The notes beneath the pieces are model-generated. The model was not told where the DNA came from. It ran no database searches and worked only from the letters and a program-made list of their open reading frames with translations. The translations under genes were made by a program, and so were the position numbers. This document shows positions 24,610 to 34,668 of a stretch of 64,000 bases of DNA, piece after piece. The DNA lies in assembly GCF_021134715.1 (NCBI RefSeq), contig NC_060026.1, positions 7,121,001 through 7,185,000 of the forward strand, read 5' to 3'. Numbering within the stretch: position 1 is the first letter of the stretch; each line of letters starts with the position of its first letter. This DNA comes from Daphnia pulex. Its lineage: Eukaryota; Arthropoda; Branchiopoda; Diplostraca; Daphniidae.

Positions 24610-24978
24610 ATATGGCATGCCGTGGGGACAATCTGTTTCCTTAAAATTGGAAGCTTAAATTTTAAAAAATACTTATTTAAATATTAAAGTAAATGCTTAA
24701 TTACATTCAATTCTCTTATCTTTCTATTAACTTTTAATGTGTTTAAGTCTTAAATTTAAAAATAAAATTTTCAATGTTGAACGCTAAACGGCTAAAGTAG
24801 AAGTCTATCGCTGAAATTTGAAGTCTCAAGTATGTGAATTCGGTGTCTACAAGCGCCACCTATCAGTGAAAATACATACTCAAAAGGGCAATAGCTGTAT
24901 TTAGGTATTGTTCACTATTCTGCGGAATGTCGCGGGAGCACAAATCGAACAAGTCACTTCAAACTTTGATTTCGTTTA
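24609..24978 (+). repeat. Long inverted arm, left copy
   Basis: The sequence from TATGGCATGCCGTGGGGACA to TTTGATTTCGTTTA is the inverted counterpart of 34002-34368. By eye the two differ by very few changes, for example one substitution (TCTACAAGC versus TCTACTAGC) and one single-base gap near the inner end. No gene lies in it. Confidence 0.85.
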
Positions 24979-25282
24979 CCGTCGTAAAATTACGAGTTCT
25001 TTGACGATTTTTACGAGAATTTGAATTGAAATTTGATGCAGGCGTTGTAAGTAACGTTGTTAGTCAAAACAATGTTACTCGTGTCTCGTTTTAAAAAGAA
25101 CATTTTATAAGACAATATCGCCAGAGGATATCCCTTGTCTTTTTTGTTTTAATGTTGAATTTGCTTCCTCTTCCAAGAGATAATGATGCTTCTACTACAG
25201 TCTATAGCGAACCCTTTGGAAAAATTCTTTAGTAGTTTTATGGATGCATTCCACCGTGGGTGAAAGTAAAATTTCCCAAATC

Positions 25283-26926
25283 ATGAAAATCCTAGTCGTT
25301 AGTCTTCTTCTCTTCCTTCAGGTAAAAATCGATTGATTATTATTATATTTTGTCTCTCGTCAAAAATGTGAATTGAAATCCAACAAGGGTATTCAATCAG
25401 CGCCATGGTCTCCGTCTTGTCCTCACGAATGCTGGTGTCACGAATCCTACTTGGCCAGCATAGTCGACGAATGGCATCTACTCAATAAAATGCAGCCGGA
25501 TTCATCCGCCAGCCCCAATAGCAGCGCCCTTAATGACCTATTATTCCGTGCCGTAATTTGTGTCCAACAACACGACATGGAAATTGAAACCCTATTGGCC
25601 CGCTTGCCGTCTCAAACCGAGGTTCGTTGGAATACCTATAAATATCCTTCAATAACCGTGTCTAATGAATTTCCAATGAATTTTTAATAGGCCATGAAGA
25701 TTATCCAAGCATCCGACGCACCGGAAATCCGCTTGACGGCCACTCATTTGTCGAAATTTGTCAACTTGAGAGCTCTGGGTCTCGAAGGATCTCAACACTG
25801 TCTCAACAACAGGAGTCTAGTAGTGCGCCATCAATCATTTTACATTCGGATAGCCTCAAATCTTTGATTCAACTTCAATATTTGAGTCTTGTCAACTTGG
25901 AATTGCTGGATCAGCCTTCGCCGGAACCGGTCACGGTGGTCGAAATAGCCGACGACGAACAATCAGCCCCTTCACAACGGTTGACGTATGACGTTCCCGA
26001 AGAAATCCTGCCTTACGAAGAGTTCAAAAAGTTGCACCAACAAACGGAACTAAGCGTTCCGTGGAATGGCTTTTCAATGTTGACCCAACTCGAGTATTTG
26101 CTGATCGTCGGTTGCCAGTTGCCGGAAGCTTTTAGCACGGGTCACTCTGGTGCGTTCACGAGTCTGAGTCATCTGAAAGAGTTGACCATCCACACGAGTC
26201 AACTGCGAGTGCGGCTGGAAATGGAACCGGGCGATTTAATGGAATTGGAATCCCTTTCGCTAGCGGACAATGAGTTGCTGGAGATCAAGCCGGGCGAGCT
26301 GCAAGGAATGGGCGCACTCCAGCATCTCGATCTGTCCGGTAATCAGTTGACTCACCTCACCGAAAACTCTTTCCCTTTCCTGCCCGATTTGGAATCGCTG
26401 GATTTGAGCGACAATCCGCTTTCGACTCTCTACCCAAACACTTTCGCCAACGTCTCGTCCATCCGCCGCCTTTTACTCGCTCGGATCTTATCGCTGGAAG
26501 GAAGGCGAAATCGTCGTCAACCGAGAGCCCTTGTAAGGCATGCAGGTCGTTTCCATGGAGTTTGAACCTGACAGTTTCAACGGATTGGTGAAATTGCAGG
26601 AGCTCTGGATCAGTCAGGGCCCCCCTTGAAGGAAATAAAAGCCTCGATTCAAACTACTTTAAAGATTTGCTTTCCATTTCCGAGTTGCATCTACGCGGGC
26701 GGATCGTATCGATCGACGCCGACACGTTCAAGGCCAACCGACGACTTTAACATCTCGACTTGAAAAACTGTCAACTCCGCCGCTTGAGCGTCGACGCTTT
26801 CCAATCGTTACTCAAATTGCGCCTTTTAGACCTGTCGTCCAACCAACTGGTCCAGCTTCCGCCGGGCCTGTTCGACCCTGTCGTCTCGTTAAAAGAATTG
26901 TGGCTCAACGACAACAAGTTGACGAC
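25283..26926 (+). pseudogene. Leucine-rich-repeat protein fragment, disabled
   Basis: Exon 1 (25283-25321) encodes a signal peptide MKILVVSLLLFLQ. Exon 2 (25388-25621) carries an LRR N-cap-like CPHECWCHE. Exon 3 starts at 25691. From about 26060 classic extracellular LRR units follow, such as LESLSLADNELLEIKPGELQ and LQHLDLSGNQLTHL. The frame is lost between the start of exon 3 and 25864, again after 26480, and stops appear near 26538 and 26748 before LRR reading resumes (LLDLSSNQLVQLPPGLF). It ends abruptly at 26926 against the nested inverted repeat, with no C-terminal cap. A Toll-, slit- or chaoptin-like parent is plausible, but I cannot name it. All these breaks fit a captured, non-functional copy. 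Confidence 0.75.
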
Positions 26927-29650
26927 TGACGTAATATTTTGGGGGGAGCAACTCTTTAGGCGTGAAAATGTGTTCACAGCTCGAAGCAGAGCAATTTTTC
27001 CCTTCTGTTTCTTGGCCAGCAATATCGGATGGGGGTCCATTGTTGGTGTGGTCTCCTGTAACGGAATACGCTGCTTTATTTGAAAATTCTGAGTTTTTTA
27101 AACGATTGTAAATCAAATGAAATCATAGCCTACTGAAGAAAAGTAAAGACAATGCGCTGCTGATATATATATTTCTTCCTTTTTTTATGTGTGTAGGGCC
27201 AGATCCAATGCTGCTGATTACAACTGATCGAGATATTCGCTTCTTCTCAAAGAGTATGGACTCGTTGTATCAGGCATTTCACAAACGCACGGCGTCGCAG
27301 CTGATTATGAAGATGGGGTCGTCTACTGGAATGAAAAGAGCGAGGGCAAGGCTGGTATTTACAAATCCATGTTGGATGGATCAGCTTTCCAGTACGTTGT
27401 TTCGGTTGGTGTGGAGATTGTTGAAGACTTGGTGATCGACTGGGTTGGCAGACACATTTATTTCGCGGACTCCGGCCGGAAGCACATCGTCGTTTGCGAT
27501 TTTTATGCTGCCATTTGCAGTGTTGTCATTAGTGGACAACTAGACAAATCTCGTGCCGTGGCCGTCTATCCTGAAGAGGGTTTGCTTTTCTGGTCTGACT
27601 GGAGTTCTAGTTCACACATTGGTTCTGCTGGCATGGATGGATCGCAGCGGACAAACGTAATCACGGCAGACATTATTTGGCCTAATGGATTATCTGTGGA
27701 CGAAACCATTCAACGTATTTATTGGGTAGACGGCAAACTCAATCGCATTGAAAGTTCGCGGATTGATGGATCCGATCGTAAAATCCTTCCCTTTAAAGTG
27801 ACCCATCCGTACGCTCTCGATATATTTGAAAACACAATCTTTTGGTGCGATCCTCTGGAGCACGAAGTTCTTTCCGTGAACAAGTTTACCGGCAAGGATT
27901 ATAAGGTATTATTTATCTTCAGATTTGCGAGTCAATGAGGGCAAGTAAATTCTGAAAATCAAACTTTTCCAGATTTTGATGAAGGAGGCTTCATTAACTC
28001 CAACTGGCATCCACGTTCATCATCCTTCCAAGCAAAGCCATCTCACCAACCCCTGTCGAAACGTGATTTGCAGCCATCTCTGTCTTCTTTCACCAACCCC
28101 TACAAGGTTATAAGTGCGCTTGCCCTGTCGGAATGACTTTGAACAAAGACGGTCGTACCTGCGAGTCTATTTCCGCTCACGAATCTTCCATCGTCATCGC
28201 AACTTACACCGACATCTATCGCATGACTCATCACCAGATTGGCAAGGATTCCGTCTTTCGTCTGCCTACGCGTAACGTGGAATACATCGGTGCATTGGCG
28301 TACAGCCCCTTAGGCCACTCAATCGTCTACAGCGAAATGATTCAGAGGACGATCTACTCGATCCACCTGGATACTTATCGACAGACGGTTCTCTTCGAAA
28401 ACGTCGACATGGTCGATGGGTTGGACGTGGATTCCTTCACGGAGAACATTTACTGGACGGAAGTTACTCGGGAAACTGTTGTAGTTGGCCAAAAGAAACA
28501 CGATGGTAGTTATGACCGTCTAGTATTGGCCCGAAATCTTAACAGCCCCCAAGGTGTTACCATTGGATCCCAATCCGGCAGGATGTTCATCGTCGAGGGC
28601 CGCATCAGTCACGTCATCAGCGTTTGGCATATGGATGGAACTAACCGACAGGAGTTGGTCAAAGTTCGTGGAATTGTATCGTCGATGGCTTACGACGGCA
28701 AACATCTACTTCAGCGACTCCCTGCGAGGTACAATTGAACGGATCGAAGTCAACGGTGAAAATCGAACCATCCTTCGCTCTCATCTGGGCACTCCGGTTG
28801 CCATGGACGTCAGTGCAGATTCCGTCTTTTGGCTGACTCAATCCTCCACTCGCATCAGCTGGTTGAACAAGCAATAAGAGACGAAAACTATGCGCGGCTT
28901 CGTAATCGACGCTTCCGACGACATAAACGTTCAGTATCGTTTGATGTCCGATCGATTTCAACAGTCACGATCATCATTGCTTGGGGGATACTGGAGGTTG
29001 TAGCGACATTTGCGCACCAACACCTGATGGAGTCACTTGCCTGTGTCCATTGGGTAAAGTATTGGGAGAAGATAAACACGCATGTACTAAAGCCGACTGC
29101 GTTGGTGTTGAATGGTTTAAATGTCGAACCAGTTGTATTCCCGCCAAGTACCGATGCGATGGGGTCAACGATTGTGCCCTAGGTGAAGATGAGCTCCAGC
29201 GCCGCAACACGACGACAGAAGTAAAGTATTCTTTAAAGGTAGGTAATATAAATTACTTTTTTCTGAAAAAGACCGAGTGATTGTAAGGTGTGAAAGTGGA
29301 TGCTTAGATGGATTAGGGCAATAATAGGCGTGGTTAACCGTTCTACAATAAGATGGGTAGGGAGAAGAAATGTCAACACGCACTGACGAGCTCTCCTTTA
29401 CCGAAGATTACATCAGCAGCGCATTGTCTTTACTTTTCTTCAGTATAATTTCATTTGGTTTACAATCGTTTACAAACTCAAAATTTTCAAATAAAGCAGC
29501 GTATTCCGTTACAGGAGACCAACACCAACAATAGACCCCCTGCCGATATTGCTGGCCAAGAAACAGAAGGGAAAAATTACTTAGTGCTTCGAGCTGTGAA
29601 CACATTATCACGCCTAAAGAAAGAGTTGCTCCCCCCAAAATATTACGTCA
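26927..29650. mobile_element. Nested 2.7-kb inverted-repeat element enclosing an LRP fragment
   Basis: The arms are about 238 bp: 26927-27164 begins TGACGTAATATTTTGGGGGG, and 29412-29650 is its inverse. The arms differ at more positions than the outer arms of the host element. Nearly everything between them is the LRP-type receptor fragment. No transposase and no clear target duplication were found at its edges. The reading frames inside the arms are mirror images of each other and are not proteins. Confidence 0.65.
27197..29230 (+). pseudogene. LDL-receptor-related protein fragment (YWTD propellers, EGF, LDLa), disabled
   Basis: An acceptor (TGTGTGTAG) precedes LLITTDRDIRFFSKSMDS. The reading then jumps frame near 27265 to VVYWNEKSEG and runs through YWTD-type propeller blades (RIYWVDGKLNRIESSRIDGS, NIYWTEV, IYFSDSLRGTIERIEVNG). 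An intron is retained at about 27906-27972. EGF-like pieces follow (NPCRNVICSHLC, GYKCACPVGM, GGCSDICAPTPDGVTCLCP) and one LDL-receptor class A module (CRTSCIPAKYRCDGVNDCAL). Several frameshifts and a stop near 28875 separate these. Real LRP/megalin or vitellogenin receptors are thousands of residues with membrane anchors; this is an internal slice. No function is expected. Confidence 0.8.
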
Positions 29651-30404
29651 CTGGTTCTTAATTTATTTTTAAAAATACGTTTTTTTTTGTTCTGAAAAAT
29701 ATGTGTAAGATTAAAAACTGAAAGATGACTTTAATGTTATATAATACGAGTGTATTATGAGGAAGCTTTGTTACTTTTGCCACGCAGCGTATAGAATATA
29801 GAATATCGAAATTTCTCAACACATACACATGTTATGTAAACATTCACTGAAGCGTGGATGCTGCCCGTCTATTGTATAAAATGTTTATGGTTCTGAACGA
29901 TCATCGACAGGTGCGTTGGGTTTGACGACTAATGCGTTTTTCATCTCACCCAAAACATGTTACTTTTAACCAAGAACAAAACTGAAAACTCTTTTTCGCG
30001 AAAAATCCTCACGACCTATAAAAAAAAAAGGAATCAAAAACCTTAATTCTAATTTTATATTGAGTAATTTATAATTTTTTTTTTCTAATACGAAGCTTCT
30101 CTTATTGGGTTGCAGACAAGAGAATATTAGCAGATATTAGTCTGTGTAAGAAAAACAAATTTACATAGAATTCCCCTCTTTTTCGCTTCTTCTGGATAGT
30201 GTCATCTCTGGATCCCAGACGGCGTTGTAAATTCACTTTCAAAAGCAGCACTAGATAGAGCTTTTTGACAATTGTAGTCGTCTGCTTTTCGTGGTTTGTC
30301 ATTCATCCACATGTCTTTTTCTTCTTCGTGTTTTCAGTAAAATTACTTGAAGTAAAAGTTATTACAGATTTTTAAAGTATTTTCAAGTGAAAAAGGAAGG
30401 AAGA
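29651..30404. other. AT-rich spacer inside the large transposon
   Basis: I find no exon, domain or repeat arm between the nested LRP element and the BMS1 fragment. The last ~100 bases resemble a 5' UTR ahead of the BMS1 start codon and were probably captured with it. Confidence 0.4.
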
Positions 30405-31896
30405 ATGGAGGACCATGTTGATGAAGACAAGAAAAAGGCTCACCGGGAACGCCGTGCTGGTAAACTATTTTGCAGCACACAGTATTTGAAGACTATAGCA
30501 TTTAACGATGGTTGAAAAATTATTAGGGCGCAAAGCGGACAAGAAAAATTCAAGGATCCACACATCCAAGAAATGGATGAGAAAAGCTTTTGCTATCCAG
30601 TCATTAGCCAAGGCTCGGAAACATTTTCACAGGTAAATCGGTTTGGTTCAGCCCAGATCAATCGAATCTTGCATGAAATGTCTTTCATAGCTGACAAAAA
30701 TTTATTTCCCACGTTGGTTAGCAATTTCTTATTCTTTTCTTTTTTTTTCAGAGCACGTAAATGAAAAAAGCATCATATTCCATTAGTAGACAGGACTCCA
30801 TTAGAACCCCCACCGATCATGGTAGCCATTGTTGGCCCACCCAAAGTTGGAAAAACCACTCTACTCCAAGCTCTAATAAAAAACTTTACACGACAGAATA
30901 TCACATCCATACAGGGGCCCGTAAATGCGTTATCCGTTAATTTTTTACAATATTGAATCTAAAACTTATTATTTTTCTTGAAAAATCTAGGTAAAAAACG
31001 AAGGGTGACTTTTATGGAATGCAATAACGACATCAACTCAATGATAGACATCGCGAAAGTGGCTGACCTTGTTCTGCTTTTGACTGATGCTTCGTTTGGC
31101 TTTGAAATGGAAATTTTTGAATTTCTTAACATCTGTCAGGTAAGATTTACTGAAGCATACTCCTTGTGTTCAAAATTTATGATCTCGAACGATTACCAGG
31201 TGCATGGATTCCCCCGAGTAATGGGCGTTCTGACTCATCTGGACATGTTCAAGAATAACAAACAACTGAAAAAAACTAAAAAAGTTTTGAAGCACAGATT
31301 TTGAACAGAAGTTTACCAGTGAGCGAAATTGTTTTGCCTTTCTGGTCAACTCCACGGAACCTACCCTACAAACGAGATCAAGAACCTCGGCCGCTTTATC
31401 TCGGTCATGAAATTCCTACCTCTGTTGTGGAGATCGACTCATCCTTACGTCTTGGTGGACCGATTGGAAGACATGACACCTCCCAGTCGATTACACGAGA
31501 ATCCCAAATGCAATCGGGACATCTGCCTTTACGGTTTCGTGCGTGGTGTCCACTTGAGAAATCACTGCCCCATCCACATCCCAGGCTGTGGTGATTTCCG
31601 CCTTAAAGATGTTTCTTTTCTTCCCGATCCTTGCCCTTTACCGGATAAATTGAAAAAACGTTCGCTGGTCGAAAAGGAGAAGCTGATCTATGCCCCCATG
31701 TCTGGGGTGGGCGGTATCATCTACGACAAGGATTCCATCTACATTGAGCTTGACGGCAGTCACTCGCACTCCAAACAGGATGGCCCTACAAATCCTAAAT
31801 CAGAGATGATCTCGTCGCTGATGAAGTTGCAAAGGACGCTGGATGTACAGATGTCTGAATCAAAAGTAGAAGGACCTACTCTGACTCGGGCGGAAA
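30405..31896 (+). pseudogene. BMS1 ribosome-biogenesis GTPase fragment, disabled, introns retained
   Basis: It starts MEDHVDEDKKKAHRERRAG, then (after an intron) RKADKKNSR and KAFAIQSLAKARKHF, then VDRTPLEPPPIMVAIVGPPK and VGKTTLLQALIKNF (P-loop GPPKVGKTT). Next come RVTFMECNNDINSMIDIAKV, VLTHLDMFK and a long domain with YGFVRGVHLR. This order is that of BMS1, the GTPase of the small-subunit processome. Retained introns lie near 30460-30530, 30631-30750, 30920-30990 and 31141-31199. In-frame TGA codons appear at 31302 and 31320 and another near 30763. The fragment ends after about a third of the protein (BMS1 is usually over 1000 aa). It is a DNA-level partial copy; the working gene must be elsewhere. 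Confidence 0.85.
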
Positions 31897-31912
31897 TTTT
31901 GGCTGCCCGATT

Positions 31913-33284
31913 TTGGCTGCCCGATTCACATTAAGAAACCCGTTCGGCTGCCCAGCTGACACCAAGGCCGTCATTGAATGCTCGTCTGACTCGGACTGTT
32001 CCGGCCGGGCCAAGTGCTGCTCCAACGGATGCAGTTCCACCTGCACCTCCCCCGAAGGTCCGTTTAATTGGAAATTATTTAAAGTTAATCGAATTAAATT
32101 TAATCCAATTAAATGGAATTTTTTTTAAATTAACGAAACAGAAAACAGTTCCGGCCCGTTGATGATGTCCATCTCTCTGCCCGTCTGCACCCTGAAGGGC
32201 GACTATGCCCGGGAGCAGAGCCAGGGCGAGTTCAGCTGGTGCGTGGACACGACCGGCCAGCCCATCGACGACTCCTTCACCCGCGGATCGGTCCGCTGCT
32301 CGCCCAACGGGACCGTCCTGGAGCAACGGACCCTGGGTCCCATCTGCCCCGACCCGAGCGTCCAGCCAACCGCCTACCGGGACGAGTGCCTCCACGTCCG
32401 CTGCCCGTTCATCCCGGACGCCATCTGCGTGGCCGATCCTTGCGACGACTGCAAGGTGGCCTTCATCGACGAACAGGGCCAGCGGCTTGAGTGCACCGAT
32501 CGCTGCAGCTAGCCGGCCGAGACGGGCCACTGTTGGGCCCTTTTCCCCCGCTACTGTTACAACGTTTCTTCCCGATCCTGGGAGGAATTCATTTCCGGCG
32601 GATGCGAAGGCAACGAAAATAATTTCGAATCCGTCCAGGAGTGCAGCCAACACTGCGAGAAACCAGGTAGAAAATTCAATTGACTTTAATTCATTTGACT
32701 TTATTCATTTAACTTAATTCACAAATTTTTTTGTTTCATTAAAAATTTTTGTTTTATTATTTTTAATAGTGAACGTGTGTGAATTGCCCAAGGAGCCGGG
32801 CATGTGCCGGGCGAATTTCCCTCGCTGGGCTTACAATCCGTAGACTCAGCTGTGCGAGAAATTCTCGTTCGGCGGATGCGGAGGCAGCGCCAACAACTTT
32901 CAAAGTTACCAGCAGTGCGCCAGCCGCTGCCCGGACTTGGTCCTCTGCCCGCAGCAGTCGCCGATGCAGGGCGAGATCAAGTCGTGTAGCCGTAACGAGG
33001 CCTGCGCCGGACAGACGTGCGCCAACCACCCGGAAGCTGCTTGTTCCGTCGATCCTGCACCTGTCAGGCCGTCTTTGTCGGCGCAGACGGACAGGCCGTC
33101 AAGTGCCTGGGTCAAGTCGAGCCGGCCGTCCTCCAAGCCGAGCCCCGCCACGCCTTCCACGACGTCCAGCCGGAAGTCAAAGAGTCGACGACAACAACAA
33201 CCACGACAACAACTACCACCACCAGCCCAACAACCACCACAACAACAACGACGAAAGCCCCAACAACAACGTTGGGTTAATGTT
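31913..33284 (+). pseudogene. WAP / thyroglobulin-1 / Kunitz multidomain inhibitor fragment, disabled
   Basis: Domains in order: WAP-like (NPFGCPADTK, CSSDSDCSGRAKCCSNGC), thyroglobulin type 1 (VCTLKGDYAREQSQGEFSWC with downstream RGSVRCSPNG), Kunitz 1 (GHCWALFPRYCYN, FISGGCEGNENNF, CSQHC), Kunitz 2 (CELPKEPGMCRANFPRWAYN, FSFGGCGGSANNF, CASRC), then a cysteine-rich stretch and a Thr tail near 33185-33280. Stops interrupt at 32510 (before Kunitz 1) and 32841 (inside Kunitz 2), and the frame shifts after 33050. The exons are clearly GC-rich, unlike the AT-rich sequence around them. Papilin-like or thyropin-type secreted protease inhibitors have such mixes; the parent cannot be named. No signal peptide is present, so the 5' end was not captured. 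Confidence 0.8.
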
Positions 33285-33439
33285 GATTAACGCTTTATAA
33301 TCATCCATTGGCGAGAAATGAATTTTCAATTTGATTAATAAAACCTTGTCACATTTCTCCGGCATTTCTTATTTCACACCTGCGTTAGCGAAGCATTTTC
33401 TAGATGAGGTAGTTTATATTATTACAATCCCTTCGATTC

Positions 33440-33600
33440 GAAATGTAGTCGTTCAATTATAACTTGAACCTTTAGCGTGAGATCATGCCTGTTGATAAGA
33501 TCCAAAATTTGGACGACGCGCTCTCCAACTGCGCTCTCTAATTGGTTGTTGCTGCACGAGTGAATCCTCCATGGGCGTTGTCCATGCGCGTGTCGTAGAC
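33440..33600 (-). pseudogene. Unidentified coding-like remnant on the minus strand
   Basis: The minus strand has a coding-like stretch reading GERVVQILDLINRHDLTLK and ending in a stop near 33430, with GC content higher than its surroundings. I do not recognise it. Its opposite orientation sets it apart from the other captured pieces. It could be a C-terminal exon of another gene or a chance frame. Confidence 0.3.
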
Positions 33601-33749
33601 GATTTTCAGGAGATTAGGAAAGTCCAAATTTCGGAAAATGGCAATGCAATTTGGATTCACATCTTTTCCAAATTCCAGCAGAAACCGAATGATGCCTAGA
33701 AAACAACCCAAAAGCCCAGTACGGTGGATCTACAACCCAATCAAAAAAT

Positions 33750-33990
33750 GTAGGACAATGGGAAAAATCCCGCCCCGGACGATTCAAAAAATACCCCCCC
33801 CGCACCATCATCAGTGGCCCAGTAAAGACTGAAGAAGAACTCGTCGTCATTTCCAGTCCCATTGAGGAAAAATCTCTCCCTGGCAACAGACTTTTACTCA
33901 CCAATATCCAAGGTGGCGATTATGGGCGGATTGTTGGTAGCGGGGGATCAAACATCTATCGCATTGAAACAGAATACGAAATCGTCGTGA
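33750..33990 (+). pseudogene. KH-domain-like fragment
   Basis: The plus strand reads GPVKTEEELVVISSPIEEKS and LLLTNIQGGDYGRIVGSGG, then SNIYRIETEYEIV, followed by a GTGAGT donor at 33990. The G-R-I-V-G-S-G-G loop followed by an I-x-x-I pattern is the signature of a KH RNA-binding domain. Upstream coding is broken, with a C-run near 33788. No downstream exon follows because the transposon arm starts at 34002. The parent gene is unknown. Confidence 0.5.
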
Positions 33991-34001
33991 GTACAAGAGG
34001 A

Positions 34002-34368
34002 TAAACGAAATCAAAGTTTGAAGGACTTGTTCGATTTGTGCTCCCGCGACATTCCGCAGAATAGTGAACAATACCTAAATACAGCTATTGCCCTTTTGAG
34101 TATGTATTTTCACTGATAGGTGGCGCTAGTAGACACCGAATTCACATACTTGAGACTTCAAATTTCAGCGATAGACTTCTACTTTAGCCGTTTAGCGTTC
34201 AACATTGAAAATTTTATTTTTAAATTTAAGACTTAAACACATTAAAAGTTAATAGAAAGATAAGAGAATTGAATGTAATTAAGCATTTACTTTAATATTT
34301 AAATAAGTATTTTTTAAAATTTAAGCTTCCAATTTTAAGGAAACAGATTGTCCCCACGGCATGCCATA
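34002..34368 (-). repeat. Long inverted arm, right copy
   Basis: Inverted counterpart of 24609-24978, followed by ATAAT and the terminal AGGGACGCCC (34373-34382). Unlike the left copy, this arm runs uninterrupted into the element terminus and so shows what the intact end looks like. Confidence 0.85.
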
Positions 34369-34382
34369 ATATAGGGACGCCC

Positions 34383-34391
34383 TAATTTACA
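34383..34391. repeat. Target-site duplication TAATTTACA, right copy
   Basis: Exact direct repeat of 23653-23661, immediately outside the right terminus of the 10.7-kb element. Confidence 0.85.
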
Positions 34392-34668
34392 TCTAAATGT
34401 GTTTTGTTTTCTTTATTATTGCAACAGATAAATGAGGAATTGAAAAAAGGTAGTTAAATGACCTATTTCGATTTTCGATAAAAGACGTAGGCCTACGGTT
34501 CTTTAGTTACTAAATACTAATCGCCACCGCTAGTTGCAAATTCGGTTCGATTGGAAAAAATAGTCTGCTAGATATTTCTTGTGTTTAACATTCATTCCTT
34601 CCTCTTCAACAATTTCTGTGGTTTCGCATTAAACTTTTAAGTTACTGAGGTGTTTTCTAATCAATGCC

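Larger units (their letters stand above)
23662..34382. mobile_element. 10.7-kb gene-capturing DNA transposon (Pack-MULE-like)
   Basis: The ends are GGGCGTCCCTA and its inverse, flanked by the 9-bp direct repeat TAATTTACA. Just inside lie inverted arms of about 370 bp (24609-24978 and 34002-34368). The left arm is split from its terminus by a 940-bp fold-back insert. The interior has no transposase. It holds, all on the plus strand, fragments of an LRR protein, an LRP-type receptor (in a nested element), BMS1, a WAP/thyroglobulin/Kunitz inhibitor and a KH protein. Every one of these is truncated, and those long enough to judge carry stops or frameshifts. Introns are kept in the LRR, LRP and BMS1 pieces, so capture was at DNA level, not from mRNA. 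Known: 8-11 bp target duplications, long arms and captured host genes are hallmarks of Mutator-like Pack elements. Superfamily assignment is inference; hAT (8 bp) and Merlin (8-9 bp) are alternatives. Confidence 0.75.

Noticed and set aside
26771-29661. Mirror-image reading frames sharing DIAGQETEGKN near 27000 and 29560
   Set aside because: They are translations of the two arms of one inverted repeat, not a gene pair. Both are short, and their similarity is explained by the DNA repeat.
30405-31934. Functional BMS1 gene
   Set aside because: In-frame TGA codons, loss of about two thirds of the protein and the abrupt switch to WAP-domain coding show it is a fragment.
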